Positions 40,740 through 51,863 of a stretch of 64,000 nt of DNA are shown here, piece after piece (within the stretch, counting starts at the first letter, position 1; every line of letters starts with the position of its first letter). Source of the stretch: Candidula unifasciata (Eukaryota; Mollusca; Gastropoda; Stylommatophora; Geomitridae). The notes below the pieces were generated by a model, which was not told the DNA's origin, searched no databases, and worked only from the letters and a program-made list of their open reading frames with translations. Where the stretch lies: assembly GCA_905116865.2 (NCBI GenBank), contig CAJHNH020004879.1, positions 453,001 to 517,000 of the forward strand, in the 5' to 3' direction. The position numbers and the translations under genes were made by a program.

Positions 40740-40954
40740 AGTCTGAAATCAACATTCGTCCAACCTCCGACGTGGCTGGCGAGTCGTCAGACGTTGAAAA
40801 CAAAATGAAGATGATGGTACGGTTCCTGAAAGTACTGAAATTAAGAAATGCTGGTGAATCTTTAGGAAAGGCTGATGAATCAACAGGACATCAATCACCA
40901 GAAGTGATATTACAGGGTGTTAAATTGGAAGGTGACTCTCCTGCCAAAGAATAG
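40740..40954 (+). other. Unrecognised ~60-codon frame
   Basis: After a pyrimidine-rich stretch ending TTTGTTTAG, a frame reads VAGESSDVENKMKMMVRFLK, later DESTGHQSPEVILQGVKLEG, and a stop. It is acidic and Ser-rich. It could be an exon, a transposon end or chance; I cannot decide. Confidence 0.25.
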
Positions 40955-41039
40955 CCAGGTTTTTTTTTTAAATCTAAAAGTGTAATTTCTTTCAAGAATG
41001 TAATTATGTATTTATGTAAGCCTACAGTATATTAACGTC

Positions 41040-41400
41040 ATCAATAGACAAAGTGACTGAGTGGTGTACAGAACTGAGGGCTGTCGTCCACAGGGAAAAG
41101 GACTCTGTTTGGTGGTGTTCTTTAGACAACAGAATTGTTAAAGCTAATGTTTCAAGTCTTACAATAGATGGCAGAAACGTCAACAGAGAAAGCAAACTGA
41201 GGAATCTGGAAATTACATTTGACAGGGCCTATCCTTTAAGGACCATATAGAGAGTGTTGTGACAAGATGCCAAAATGGACTTATTGCACTTAAGACGTTG
41301 GCTGCAATTGACATAGAGCGGAGATTGCTGTTCAGACTATATCACCACCTGATCCTTTTGGATAAAATTTCATTGTTGTTAAAGGACAGACAAGCGAAAT
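41040..41400 (+). pseudogene. Jockey-like LINE ORF2 fragment
   Basis: Translation LRAVVHREKDSVWWCSLDNR, SLTIDGRNVNRESKLRNLEI, TFDRAYPLRTI, then after a frame change a stretch equivalent to RLLFRLYHHLILL. This matches the part after the RT palm in Jockey-like LINEs. Multiple breaks. Confidence 0.7.
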
Positions 41401-41760
41401 CTGGGAAGGTAGACATACTATGTCATGTTTAGTTAATCCCGGCAGGAAAAACTCGTTTGGTATTCGACTTTTTCAATATTCGTCCTCCCCTCGGCAACGG
41501 ATTAATGACGAACATTGGGGCTATACTCAATTTCAACAGTCTTTTCAATACTAAGTCTTCGGAGGTTCAGATGACTGGGTCACACTTGTCCCTAAGGACA
41601 TTGTCACAGAAGAATTACAGATGGGTAGAAGATGTACCTCTACTACAATCATCTAAAAATGTGTGTATGCGGGATATCATCGATACAGGTATTGAGATGG
41701 ATTAATAGGAACAAAAGACCTTTCGCCTTGTTGAGTGGAGGGGACAGAAAAGGAATAAAA
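41401..41760 (+). other. Unrecognised stretch, LINE-adjacent
   Basis: One frame reads GRKNSFGIRLFQYSSSPRQR and LVPKDIVTEELQMGRRC without a match I recognise; a stop breaks it. AATAAA occurs near 41755. Probably mobile-element debris. Confidence 0.3.
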
Positions 41761-41819
41761 AAATAAAGTTTTGAGAGCTATCTAAGAAGAAGCATACTCA
41801 GAACATATGATGGCAACAT

Positions 41820-42200
41820 CAATCCTCAAATCTCATGCTCTGATTGTGGAAGGAAAACGCTCAGAATACCATGGATCAAGAAAAGGAAAAACATCGACAT
41901 TCTACAAGAGTTAAACATCAGGGAGAACTGGCTCATAAACAGCCACCCGTCTCGAAAGTTAAATTATTTTGGCCACAACAAACGACATGGTTTCCTTGGA
42001 AACGACGCGATGGAGGGTACAGTTTGCGTAAAAGCGAGGCAGGGGTCGACCACCGCGAAGATGGATATAGGACAATGAAGATGCATAGGCATTGAAAGCA
42101 CATGGGGCTAGAGAGCTGTCTATGAAAAGGAATATTTTCAGGCGTGCCGTGAAGAGAGCGACGTTCTGTAAAGGACTTGTTGTTTGAAGATGAATTGTGG
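41820..42200 (+). pseudogene. LINE ORF2 C-terminal relic
   Basis: Reads IDILQELNIRENWLINSHPS, RKLNYFGHNKRHGFLGNDAM and ARQGSTTAKMDIG, with breaks. A sister copy follows at 42375. Confidence 0.6.
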
Positions 42201-42369
42201 AAGACTATACTTAACACCGGCTTATGTTGCTGATAACACTCGCCAATACCATGGGCTGTGATTCTTATGCCTCCCCATATTACATTCTGAAAGGACATAA
42301 ATGAGTCACTTAAAGACTATTAGGGACTCGTATTCAGTGTTACAACTACCCCATTACATGAAAGCCAAA

Positions 42370-42670
42370 GATGAAGAGAAAAACTGACATCTTGAAAGAT
42401 CTGAACATCAAGGAAGATTAGCAAATAAACAGCACCCTGTCTCGGAAGCTGAAACATTTTGGTAATATCAAGCGCCACGACGGATTGAAAAAAAAAAAAA
42501 TAAGAGCAGAAGGCATGGTCCCAGAAAGGATGGGCATGGGCCCACCAACACAAAGATGAGCACAGGATATGTGTCTCCTTGAATATAAAGTGCTTGAGGC
42601 CGGAAAGCTGGCGAGAGACCGATTTTTTTTTAGACAGACCGTGAAGAGAGCGACGTTCTGCAAAAGACCT
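42370..42670 (+). pseudogene. LINE ORF2 C-terminal relic, sister of 41820-42200
   Basis: TDILKDLNIKED, then RKLKHFGNIKRHDGL, the same order as the upstream copy, ending in both with an AAGAGAGCGACGTTCTG stretch. The two are tandem or segmental duplicates. Confidence 0.6.
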
Positions 42671-42714
42671 GCTACATAATTATGATGATTCAGTGGTATA
42701 GACTAATGTCTAGG

Positions 42715-42918
42715 TCTCCTCACTGTAAGGAGAACCCAACAAGACTGGACCGGGTACAAAAAGAGGCCATGGGACTCGCACTCGTCTACACAGAAGACAC
42801 CTCGTGCCACGCCGTGCGGTATTTCAAGGGTTTACCGACGATATCAAACAGACTAAAAGGATATTTTCGTCGCCCAGCTTCTGAGTTGAGTGCATTGCGG
42901 GACACTGTGAGCTGCTAA
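42715..42918 (+). pseudogene. Jockey-like LINE ORF2 fragment
   Basis: RLDRVQKEAMGLALVYTEDT and AVRYFKGLPTISNRLKGYF match the 'LxRVQNEAMR...T.DTP..AMRYLL.LP' segment downstream of the RT in Jockey-like LINEs. Confidence 0.7.
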
Positions 42919-43260
42919 CTCACGTGGTGGTGTGAATTGTAGATTCAGAAAATGGCTGATGCCTGTAGTCGCAATATTGGTGTAGCCATTATGTGATTAA
43001 AATTGATCGCGTGTGCAGCTACTGATCTGTTGGTAACTTTTGCTGCAATCCATGATGACCTGCATGTCTAATGTCGGACTGTTTGTGTTAGCACTTCGGA
43101 TGGCTACCGTATGCTTTTATTGCGTGTGTATGCTAGTGCGCATGCTGAGACAGCAGTCTGTCAATCATTCCACAAGGGACAGTGATAAACATTCGGCGGG
43201 TTTTTCGTTGACACAGGAGCGGAGCAACTATGGGGTGACCCGTTTGCTATAAAGCTGAAA
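42865..43260 (+). repeat. Repeat I, left arm of a large inverted pair
   Basis: TCGTCGCCCAGCTTCTGAGT, GACTGTTTGTGTTAGCACTT and TGGGGTGACCCGTTTGCTAT recur in reverse order and complement at 45845-46285. A third diverged copy is at 24.24 kb. Confidence 0.8.
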
Positions 43261-43479
43261 CTAAGATTACCAGATTACCCGATTACCAGATTACCAGGAG
43301 AATCTGGACCATTTCAACCTGGAATGAACAGAAAGGCTATCTTTTAATCAGGCTGCAACTAGCACTGTCGGTTCGTTATTAATATCCAAACCCAGATGAC
43401 GTCACATGACATTTCAACATTTTAGAGGACGGATAACTGAGGTTTCTGGCTTTCTCATGCTTTTAACGACCCCAAAACA

Positions 43480-43610
43480 TCTAGAACTGGCGCTAACCTC
43501 AACCCACGCTAGACACTTGATTGCGGTTCCGGAAGTCGTGAGTTCAATTCCGAACAGAGCGTGACAGTTTTTTTAAACGACCTTGGCTCCCAGGCTTACA
43601 TTAAGTAAAT
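43480..43610 (+). mobile_element. SINE A 5' fragment
   Basis: CACGCTAGACACTTGATTGC and GTGAGTTCAATTCCGAACAG (B-box-like) followed by CGACCTTGGCTCCCAGGCT, the start of the SINE A body. The rest is missing. Confidence 0.55.
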
Positions 43611-43729
43611 ACATGCAGCAAAAAGAAATGCCTGAGCAAAATGATGAACACAAAATGGAATGAATTCACGATGAGTGAAGAAATCAGAAAAGTGTTTGGA
43701 CAATTATAAGTGCACAGTCCAAGTCGTCC

Positions 43730-43925
43730 CTTGGGATGCAATTTTTTGTTATTCGAATCCCCACTCTGGCTTCTGCCGGGGGCCCTGAATATAGTTGGGA
43801 CATAGATAAAGCCTAGCCATAGATATGACCTAACGGTTCAAAGGGGTTTCTGGGACCTTTCCACGAGTGATCCTCATCCGCATAGTGGCACTTTTGGTCA
43901 CCGGATGTTTATCACTTGTGTGATG
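43730..43925 (+). mobile_element. Repeat G copy
   Basis: GGGATGCAATTTTTTGTTAT, GGGGTTTCTGGGACCTTTCC and GATCCTCATCCGCATAGTGG in the order seen at 50.64 and 62.95 kb. Confidence 0.75.
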
Positions 43926-43929
43926 TCCT

Positions 43930-44610
43930 GATGGGGTACAACTACCTACCTTTGGACAACCACTAGCATCAACAGGCATAAGGACAAGAAAAGATTACGT
44001 TGTACTGGACATTCACTGAGAATAGACGAACATATTATAATCACCAATCAGGCGATGGAATGTGAAAAAAGAGGGACTGATGAAGCGGACTCGTCTAAGA
44101 GACATTCTAGGGGGAATTTTTAGTTGAGAGAGGTCAAAACTTTAGGACATGAATTCATCCATGAATTCAAAGTGACGGCACGGCGACAGAATGGAACTGA
44201 GAAACATACTGTATGACCTATGTTACATTCAGTTAATACGGTTAAGGTGTCGAAATACATGTTTAGTCTGTACTGCAGATTCACATATTTAAATCTGGGA
44301 TTGGATTGTTTTTGTTGTGGCTGCGAGACAAATTATCTTGGCGTCAAATGTTGATTGAATCTGGTATGTCCCTGTAAATCGGTTTAGAGAAAACCATTAT
44401 GGCAACAATATTAGCGATCCTAAGATATCAAATGAAAAATATATTTATCTTCTTACGTGTGGGCGCGGGGATGGGCGAGGATGCAATCGGATAGACATAC
44501 AGGGGGTTTCAATTTACAGATTGCAATATTGAGAAACATAGTGGATACCGGAAATAAAGGTCGCGGAGTAGAATCAACTTTCTAGGCTAGATGATTCCCC
44601 CGCATCTTGA
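43930..44610. other. Intergenic, no recognised features
   Basis: Sequence between repeat G and the tetranucleotide tract; nothing recognised. Confidence 0.45.
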
Positions 44611-44614
44611 TGTA

Positions 44615-45214
<600 letters not shown>

Positions 45215-45530
45215 TAGATAAATAGAAACGATCAACATAAAGTTGATGGAAACACAACAATTATCATTTGAACAAACAATTCACAAATTTTCAAATTTAT
45301 TTGCCAGAATGAAGCAAAATAATTTTCTTCCATAAATGTAAGGGCATCTAACAACAGACTGCGAATGGGCTGTATCAATACTGATGGTCGTCAGATATCA
45401 CTGAACTGAATTCTTTCAACCCGATCTGAAGAAGATTAATATAACATACACTAAACACTTTTTATTAGATTGTCTTCAAGAAGGCACCAAAGTGCGTCAC
45501 ATCCGGGTGGTTGAGTCGACCCCTGTAAAC

Positions 45531-45566
45531 GTGTGTGTGTGTGTGTGTGCGCGCGCGCGCGCGCTT
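45531..45566. repeat. (GT)n(GC)n alternating tract
   Basis: About 18 bases of alternating GT followed by about 16 bases of alternating GC, a strong Z-DNA-type sequence. Confidence 0.9.
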
Positions 45567-45844
45567 TAGGGGTTCAACAATCAATGATTTGGTTATATCA
45601 TAAGAAATGCGCCAGGCTGTCCTGTGTTGTCCTGCGCTGTCACAATGACAGAAGTTAGTACATGTAAGTTTCAGAAACAGTTTTGCTTTATCAACAGTCT
45701 CTCTCCATCTCCCCAAACACTCTGACGAGCTGTTCTACTTCAGACACTATGGCAGTACACTCTGACACACTCTTTTGTTACCTACGAGATGGTAGTATAC
45801 TCTAAAGAAATAGTTCTATCACATATGGTCTGGTCTGGTCTGGT

Positions 45845-46285
45845 AGTCCTAGTTTCAGCTTCATAGCAAACGGGTCACCCCATCTTTGCTCTGCTCCCGT
45901 GCCAACGAAAAACGCACAGAATGTTTTTTACAGTCCCTTGTGGAAAGATTGACAGACTGCTGTCTCAGCAAATCTAGCATACACTCGCATTAAAGCATGT
46001 GGTAGCCATCCGAAGTGCTAACACAAACAGTCCTACATTAGAAATGCAGTTCATCATTGATGGTAGCAGCAGTCACCAACAAATCTGCAGTTACCCATGC
46101 GATCAATTTTAATCACATACGGGCACCACCAAAATTGCGACCACAGGCATCGCGCCATTTTCGGAGTCTGCAATTAATACCACCACGTTGGTCACAGTCG
46201 AAAAAACATTCCAAATGAAATCCGCAGCTCACAGTGTCACGCCATGCATTCAACTCAGAAGCTGGGCGACGAAACTATATCTAGT
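45845..46285 (-). repeat. Repeat I, right arm of the inverted pair
   Basis: AGCAAACGGGTCACCCCATC, CATCCGAAGTGCTAACACAA and CATTCAACTCAGAAGCTGGG are the reverse complement of the left arm. The arms are separated by about 2.6 kb containing the tetranucleotide tract. Confidence 0.8.
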
Positions 46286-46498
46286 CTACAAATGGAACAA
46301 AAATGCATCGACCACCCTCCGGCAGAAGCAAAAAATTTGCCTCGGCTCCAAAAACAGTGGCCCGCCTAGCGCCCATTTTGACCGGAAGCTCTGTAACATA
46401 TATCAGGTGGTAGAACACTCGTAATAAACACGACTATAATAAATTCTTTAAATTTGTGAGTCGCAGATTTTTTAAACATGTATCCAGTTGTCAGAAAG

Positions 46499-46514
46499 AC
46501 AGGAGAGGGAGAGG

Positions 46515-46594
<80 letters not shown>
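46499..46594. repeat. (GA)n microsatellite
   Basis: About 80 bases of pure GA preceded by GGGAGAGGGAGG. Confidence 0.97.
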
Positions 46595-46596
<2 letters not shown>

Positions 46597-46599
46597 TTG

Positions 46600-46860
46600 A
46601 ATGTTGAATCAAGTACCAACATCACAGATCTCAGAACACTCCAATAAATGCTCAGTCCCCATCTTTAGCAAGTGAAGAGTTCCAATTCTGATTGTACCAG
46701 TAACCGTCTGATTGTATATCCGTCTCATCCTTCCCCTGAGTGTTGAGTGTCGGCCAGATCAACTTTAACTCCTCGCAGCGCCATTCTGCTCAGACCGTAA
46801 TGATCTATCCGTGCCTCCACACTGTTCACTCGCTCCCAAAGGGCAGAGAGTCTGGAGTCT
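46600..46860 (-). mobile_element. Family C copy (antisense), incomplete
   Basis: ACATCACAGATCTCAGAACA, TCTGATTGTATATCCGTCTC and CGTGCCTCCACACTGTTCAC match the family; the far end is truncated. Confidence 0.65.
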
Positions 46861-47014
46861 GTAACAAATATCCTGTTTCCCCGAGAGAGAAAAAAAAAAC
46901 CCACCTATCCCAAAAATAATCCCTCGTTAATTGAGGATCTCAAAAATTGTATTCAGAAAGCGAGTATTGAAATGTTATATAGCGTTCGTTCTGTTGTATG
47001 GTTTTGAATCTTTT

Positions 47015-47310
47015 AATCCCCCGTGTGGGTTCCGGGGCCCCATTGTGGGGAAAACAAGAATAGACCCACTGCCTCCCCAAAAGCATGTTGTAAGAGTCGA
47101 CTAATTGGGGAGCTTCCTTTGAAGTCGGAGTGCATCTGCCGGAGAGGCAAGGAACCAACAGTCTGTATTCGAGAGAATAAGATCTGTAAAACTGATGCAC
47201 ACGCAACACTCAGGTTCTGGAGCAGGACCGCAGTTCAGTAGTGGACGAGCAACCAGAACCTTCCGCCAGAGTTTACAGCTGGTGAACGCGAAGAAGAAGA
47301 AGAAGAAGAA
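47015..47310 (+). mobile_element. Repeat B copy, near complete
   Basis: From CCCCCGTGTGGGTTCCGGGG to TGGTGAACGCGAAGAAGAAG, ~290 bp with a short (GAA)n tail. The best reference copy of the family in this window. Confidence 0.85.
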
Positions 47311-47745
47311 TCTTTTAATGTCAGCAAACAAATTAGTGAGAGTTTGGAAGAAAGTGAGATGTGGTTTTTGAGAAGAATCTTGAGAATAACCTTGGACTGC
47401 CAGAATAACCCATACTGAATGCCTTGTAAGGGCTAATGAAAGTAAAACATTCTATACAACAATGAGAAGGAGACAAAGTTATTGGTCATGAAATTAGAAA
47501 ATGAGCACTGGAAAATATCGTGACGACTGGAAAGATCACTGGTAGAAGAGGCAGACCAAGAGAAGTAATGGTGGATGGCTTAAGAAAGTGGCATCGAGCA
47601 ATGAGTGGAATTGATCCAGAAGGCAACAGACCAAGATCTCTGGCGATGCTTGAGCGCTTATGCCAGCTGGCACACTTGAGGATGAGGAGGAAAGAATATA
47701 TAGGATCAAATCATCGACGGCTGCTACTAATGTACTGCTAGCAGC
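47311..47745 (+). pseudogene. LINE ORF2 C-terminal relic
   Basis: SKQISESLEESE, WFLRRILRIT, then after frame changes TTGKITGRRGRPREVMVDGL. The usual order of a non-LTR polymerase tail. It starts directly after the repeat B tail. Confidence 0.65.
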
Positions 47746-49232
47746 TTACATGGACAAGAAAAGTTTTACTGCTAGACATGAGAGACTGGGGACCAGTGAT
47801 ACTACAGAAAATAAGAGTCGCAAAAAATACACCCAGAAGTCGGGATTTGGAGAGTTATGTCCGTGTTGCATAAAAAGAAGACATGTCTGTGCTTTATTAA
47901 TATCCCGCCCCAAACTGGAGAAATCCAGAGGTCACGGGACAGTCTAATATTTCAGGGGGGTGGTAGATAGGCTGCATGCAGTCGTGGGACCTATGCAGTC
48001 GTAGGACCTAGGCTACACATTTTAGTTAGACGAATTTGGGTTGGGGTTAGGGATAGCTCTAGATGTTAAAAGCATGAGAAAGCCTGAAAACCTAGTCTTA
48101 CCACCCTTTAAAATGTTGGACTGTCCTGTGACGTCATCTGGGGGTAGGATATTAATGAAGCACCGACAAGTCTGTATTTGAATAAAAATAGAATTTCGTT
48201 CATGAATAAATGCAGATTTTGGAGAAGCAAGGTAGATTTCCGAAGCGTAGCCATACTTATTTGTGTCATTGTCACCTCGCCGGACAGCAAAGAATGGTAC
48301 CTATGTCCTGAGATTGTTTATTGTCAACATACAGGAAAATAAAGAACCGTAGCTATGTCCTGAGACTGTTTATTGTCAATGCACAGGAAAATAAAGAACG
48401 GTACCTATGTCCTTAGACTGTAACAAATATTCTTGGTTATACGAATGAAGCCTCCACTTGTCTAATGTGGCAACGTTGTAAATATAGACATCATGAATAT
48501 TCTCGGGAAACTTCTAGGCATTTACGGGGCAAGAACCCATTCGTTCCTAGCCATGGCTAGTCATTGCTTGGTGTCATATTTAGCTGTGAACCAGTGGAGC
48601 AGCTAGTGTATGGCAGGAGGTAGAGCAGATGCCCGGGGCGTCACCTAAAGGGGGCGCCAAGAAACTCATTTTTGTGTGTGCGAGCGTGTATGGGTGTGTG
48701 CGTGTGTATGTGTGTGTGTCGCCTCTCTTCTAGAGAGACCATAATGAGAATTATTTTGTTGAATAAAGCTAGAAGTTCGCCACCGTACACAAATATAAAC
48801 ATTCACCGCTGATGTACACAGTTTTCATTATTATTATTATTTATTTTTTTTTTATTCTAAATCTTTTTTTTTTTTTTTTTACTTTCGAAGGCATTAAAGA
48901 GGCTTTGTAAATATGGCCTACTGAATCTGTAAAAGTAGCCCTCTAAATGATCAATGGGTCCCGCTAATTAGACAAATTTTATGACACTCCCACCCCCTTT
49001 CGCCATAAGCCTGATACCCCAGATAGGCCTCTGGTGCGAAGATTCCTGTAAAAGTGAAGAATTCTACACTTGCCTTCCTAAGTTAGTAATATATTGCTTA
49101 TCTTGGGTGCTAGGCCAAATGTCAAAGATCTTGTGAAATCCTATTGTAGTCAGGTGTCTTTCAGCGGACTGTCTTTTCAAATTCTTGTACTGAATGCTAT
49201 CAATCAAATGGAAAGTTGATCAGATTGTTATT
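47746..49232. other. Region downstream of the neuropeptide gene
   Basis: Contains a GT-rich stretch (48672-48719) and T-runs (48841-48881). On the minus strand an AATAAA (TTTATT on +) occurs near 48849, a possible but distant polyadenylation signal for the precursor gene. No other gene recognised. Confidence 0.4.
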
Positions 49233-50396
49233 TTATGGAACTCTTGAATTAGGGTTTTCACCCTTTTGATTTTGATAAAAGTTTCTAAACGTTTCTGAAC
49301 TGGACTGTCGTTTCCCGTAGAATTTCGGCATTCTGTCTAACACTGACGAACTTCGCAGCCGCTTGTTGAATTTCAAATTAATGTAGTCATCTGCTGAAAG
49401 TTCTGTGTCATCGTTGAAGACGTTTTTGTCAATGTTGTCATATTTGTTGCTATCCCGTTGTTCATCTCCTCGGTGGTCGGTGCTGATAGCTTCGATCTGG
49501 TCCTTGTTCTGACTTAGCCTCGTTGCGTATTTGTCTGTAGTGGCTCCCTGTTTCGTGTCACTTGTCTCTAGTAGGTTGAACATTGTGGAACTGGGTTGTC
49601 TGTTTATTGTTCCTTCCCGCGAAGACAACCGAGACGCTATCGTCTGTAGTCTTGGGATTTTATTTTCGTTGTGTGTTTGTAAATATATCTTAAATATGCT
49701 CAAAATATCTCTAATGGTTGGTTTTGAATCAATAAAGCTGTACATCCTTTTACCGTAAAAAGCCGGCATTCGATTAAGCAAGTTTCTTTTTATAGTGTTA
49801 GAATCTTTAGATTTCAAATACTTCCACCCAGGACCTGTTTGGACTCGAGTGCCGTAAAAATGCGATTTGCTAGGTAGGACATAAAGAAGTTTCTTGTTTA
49901 GATTTTCTTCAAACAATTTGAGCTCGTTAAATGTATCGCTTGTCGTCGAAGGACGTTTGCCAAAATATGCCGGCATTCTAGATAACATTTGTAAGTTCCT
50001 TTTCTCGGATTGGACCGGAGGTTGGCCTGGATGTTGTTGGTCCTTGGAGCCGTAGTGATTGTAGAGATTGAGGATTCTATCTGGGTGATTGTCAGGAACC
50101 GGAAACCCGTTCAGGAGCATGACTTCGTCGCTTGTACTAGTTCCCTGATTTTCTCCACTGGCAGCTGAAAGTAAAACCTCGCCGATGTTGAAAGTCCCAC
50201 TTCTCCCTGCCCCATACAGATTTCGAAGTGAACTTTCCGCCATGTTTATGCCTGATCGCTTCCCGAAGAACATAGGCATCCTGGACATGCGGGTCGACTT
50301 CTTGTTGGTGCTGGCACTTCCGGTCGATGGGGAGATCAGACAGAGCAGCAGCAGCAGCTGGCAGCAAACGAGGACATGGAGGAAGTTTGTCGACAT
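49233..50396 (-). CDS. Neuropeptide precursor with four R-M-P-x-[FY]-[FY]-amide peptides
   Basis: 387 residues in one exon. I start at the ATG at 50396 because the frame upstream of it is intronic (acceptor TTCAATGTTTCAG ends at 50411) and because this Met begins a clear signal peptide (MSTNFLHVLVCC, seven Leu, then SPSTGSA). Four peptides end in Gly-Lys-Arg (amidation plus dibasic cleavage): residues 34-44 or 37-44 (MSRMPMFF), 134-145 (NLQMLSRMPAYF), 205-214 (NLLNRMPAFY) and 347-360 (..SSVLDRMPKFY). The last three are preceded by Lys-Arg at 132-133, 203-204 and 345-346. Long acidic or Ser-rich spacers separate them. SHFYGTR at 178-184 looks like a decayed fifth copy. The product would be secreted and act on a receptor. 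I cannot place the peptides in a named family; mollusc pleurins would be the first comparison. Confidence 0.88.
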   Translation of the reverse strand: MSTNFLHVLVCCQLLLLLCLISPSTGSASTNKKSTRMSRMPMFFGKRSGINMAESSLRNLYGAGRSGTFNIGEVLLSAASGENQGTSTSDEVMLLNGFPVPDNHPDRILNLYNHYGSKDQQHPGQPPVQSEKRNLQMLSRMPAYFGKRPSTTSDTFNELKLFEENLNKKLLYVLPSKSHFYGTRVQTGPGWKYLKSKDSNTIKRNLLNRMPAFYGKRMYSFIDSKPTIRDILSIFKIYLQTHNENKIPRLQTIASRLSSREGTINRQPSSTMFNLLETSDTKQGATTDKYATRLSQNKDQIEAISTDHRGDEQRDSNKYDNIDKNVFNDDTELSADDYINLKFNKRLRSSSVLDRMPKFYGKRQSSSETFRNFYQNQKGENPNSRVP

Positions 50397-50411
50397 TGTG
50401 GAAGTAGATTC
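50397..50411 (-). other. 5' splice boundary of the neuropeptide exon
   Basis: On the minus strand a pyrimidine-rich stretch ends TTTCAG at 50411, followed by AATCTACTTCCACA and the start codon at 50396. This implies an upstream non-coding first exon at higher coordinates, which I could not locate. Confidence 0.65.
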
Positions 50412-50634
50412 TGAAACATTGAAGAAAAGTAGTACATCATTTCTTGTAAATAAATTCACTACACTGCATTAAATGGTTTGGTATGTGGGTAGAATGTAGC
50501 AAAGCAATTTACCAGCATAAGTGCCACGTCTAAGAAGAGGCTAGCTCCCAAAACAAAATATGAATTGATATACTAAAGACATTCTTCTTTTGGGCCTACT
50601 TACTGGCAACAGTAAAAGCCAGGTAGCCAACTTA

Positions 50635-50850
50635 CGTACTACGTCCCACTATAAGAGGCAATTTTTTGTTGGTTCAAGGTCCCACCCTGACTGTTATCGG
50701 GGGCTTTAATATACCCCAACCTATGGGTTGAACGGGGTTTCTGTCCCCGGGTGATCCTCATCCGAATAGTGGCACTTTGTGTGTTTGTGTCTTTATCGAA
50801 CCGTGTTATGTCTTGGTGGGGTTAAACGTTAATCAATCAAATCATAACTC
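50635..50850 (+). mobile_element. Repeat G copy
   Basis: GGCAATTTTTTGTTGGTTCA, GGTTGAACGGGGTTTCTGTC and GATCCTCATCCGAATAGTGG, ending GGTGGGGTTAAACGTTAATC. It lies about 240 bp upstream of the neuropeptide coding exon, within its likely intron or 5' region. Confidence 0.8.
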
Positions 50851-50870
50851 ATCTTCTTCTCTGTCTCTTT

Positions 50871-51003
<133 letters not shown>

Positions 51004-51414
51004 TCTTGTTCTCTTTCTCTATCTCACTTCACAATCTCCTGTAGTTAACACCACTCCACTTTATTCAGTTTTTGCATCCTATTTCTGAATCAGAGCGTAC
51101 TGGGTCTCCCTCTACTTCATTTACTTTGTGGTTCCCTACAATAAAATAATGTACGTAAGCACATCTTGAATGCTATCGGAATAAAGTTGACTGAGAAAAT
51201 CAGTATCGTTGTAAATTTTCCCCACCTTTACCAGATTAGACACATCGGGACTTTTAATGGGGATACGTCAAAGATAAGGTTTACAGCACAGAACCTGCCA
51301 CAATCAATAGGTTTTCAACAGCCAGTGTCAGAGAATACAACACAATACCGGCTGCAATGATTCGTGATGTTTGCAGTTCCGACTGCCCGCTTATCAGTAA
51401 TACTCAGAAAGGAC

Positions 51415-51667
51415 CGATCGTCGGCTAGAACATCTACCGTTAGTCTGATGTACGCCATTTGATCTGTTCGGGCTATTAGAGATGCTAGAACAGAACAATC
51501 ATCGGATAGAACATCTACCATCAGTCTGATGTGCGTCACTCTATTTTTCAGGGCTATCAGAAGTGCTTAGAACAGAACAATCATCGGTTAGAACATCTAG
51601 CATCAGTCTGATGTGTGTCACTCTATTTGTCTGGGCTATTAGAGGTGCTTACAACAGAACTTCATAG
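51415..51667. repeat. ~82-bp tandem repeat, three copies plus a displaced part
   Basis: TCGGCTAGAACATCTACCGT at 51421, TCGGATAGAACATCTACCAT at 51502 and TCGGTTAGAACATCTAGCAT at 51584. A further partial unit is split by the MITE at 51675. Confidence 0.85.
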
Positions 51668-51674
51668 GTTAGAA

Positions 51675-51863
51675 CAACGGTTCTCATCCTATGTGTCACG
51701 ATTACTCAAAGAACTATTTCACAGAGGTCGCATAAGACCATCGGTATTAACATATTCATTGACGTTATAAAGTAGCAACGAAAATAATTGTATGTTCGGG
51801 GGTCGTCACAACATAAGGAACTGTATTTAGAGGTTGCGGCATTAGGAAGGTTGAGAGCTACTG
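51675..51863. mobile_element. hAT-like MITE, short copy
   Basis: Starts CAACGGTTCTCATCC and ends GGTTGAGAGCTACTG, flanked by GGTTAGAA (51667-51674) and GATTAGAA (51864-51871). The interior (CGAAAATAATTGTATGTTCG, GGTCGTCACAACATAAGGAA) is the reverse complement of the MITE at 341-1049 with a single copy of the unit that is expanded there. Confidence 0.8.
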
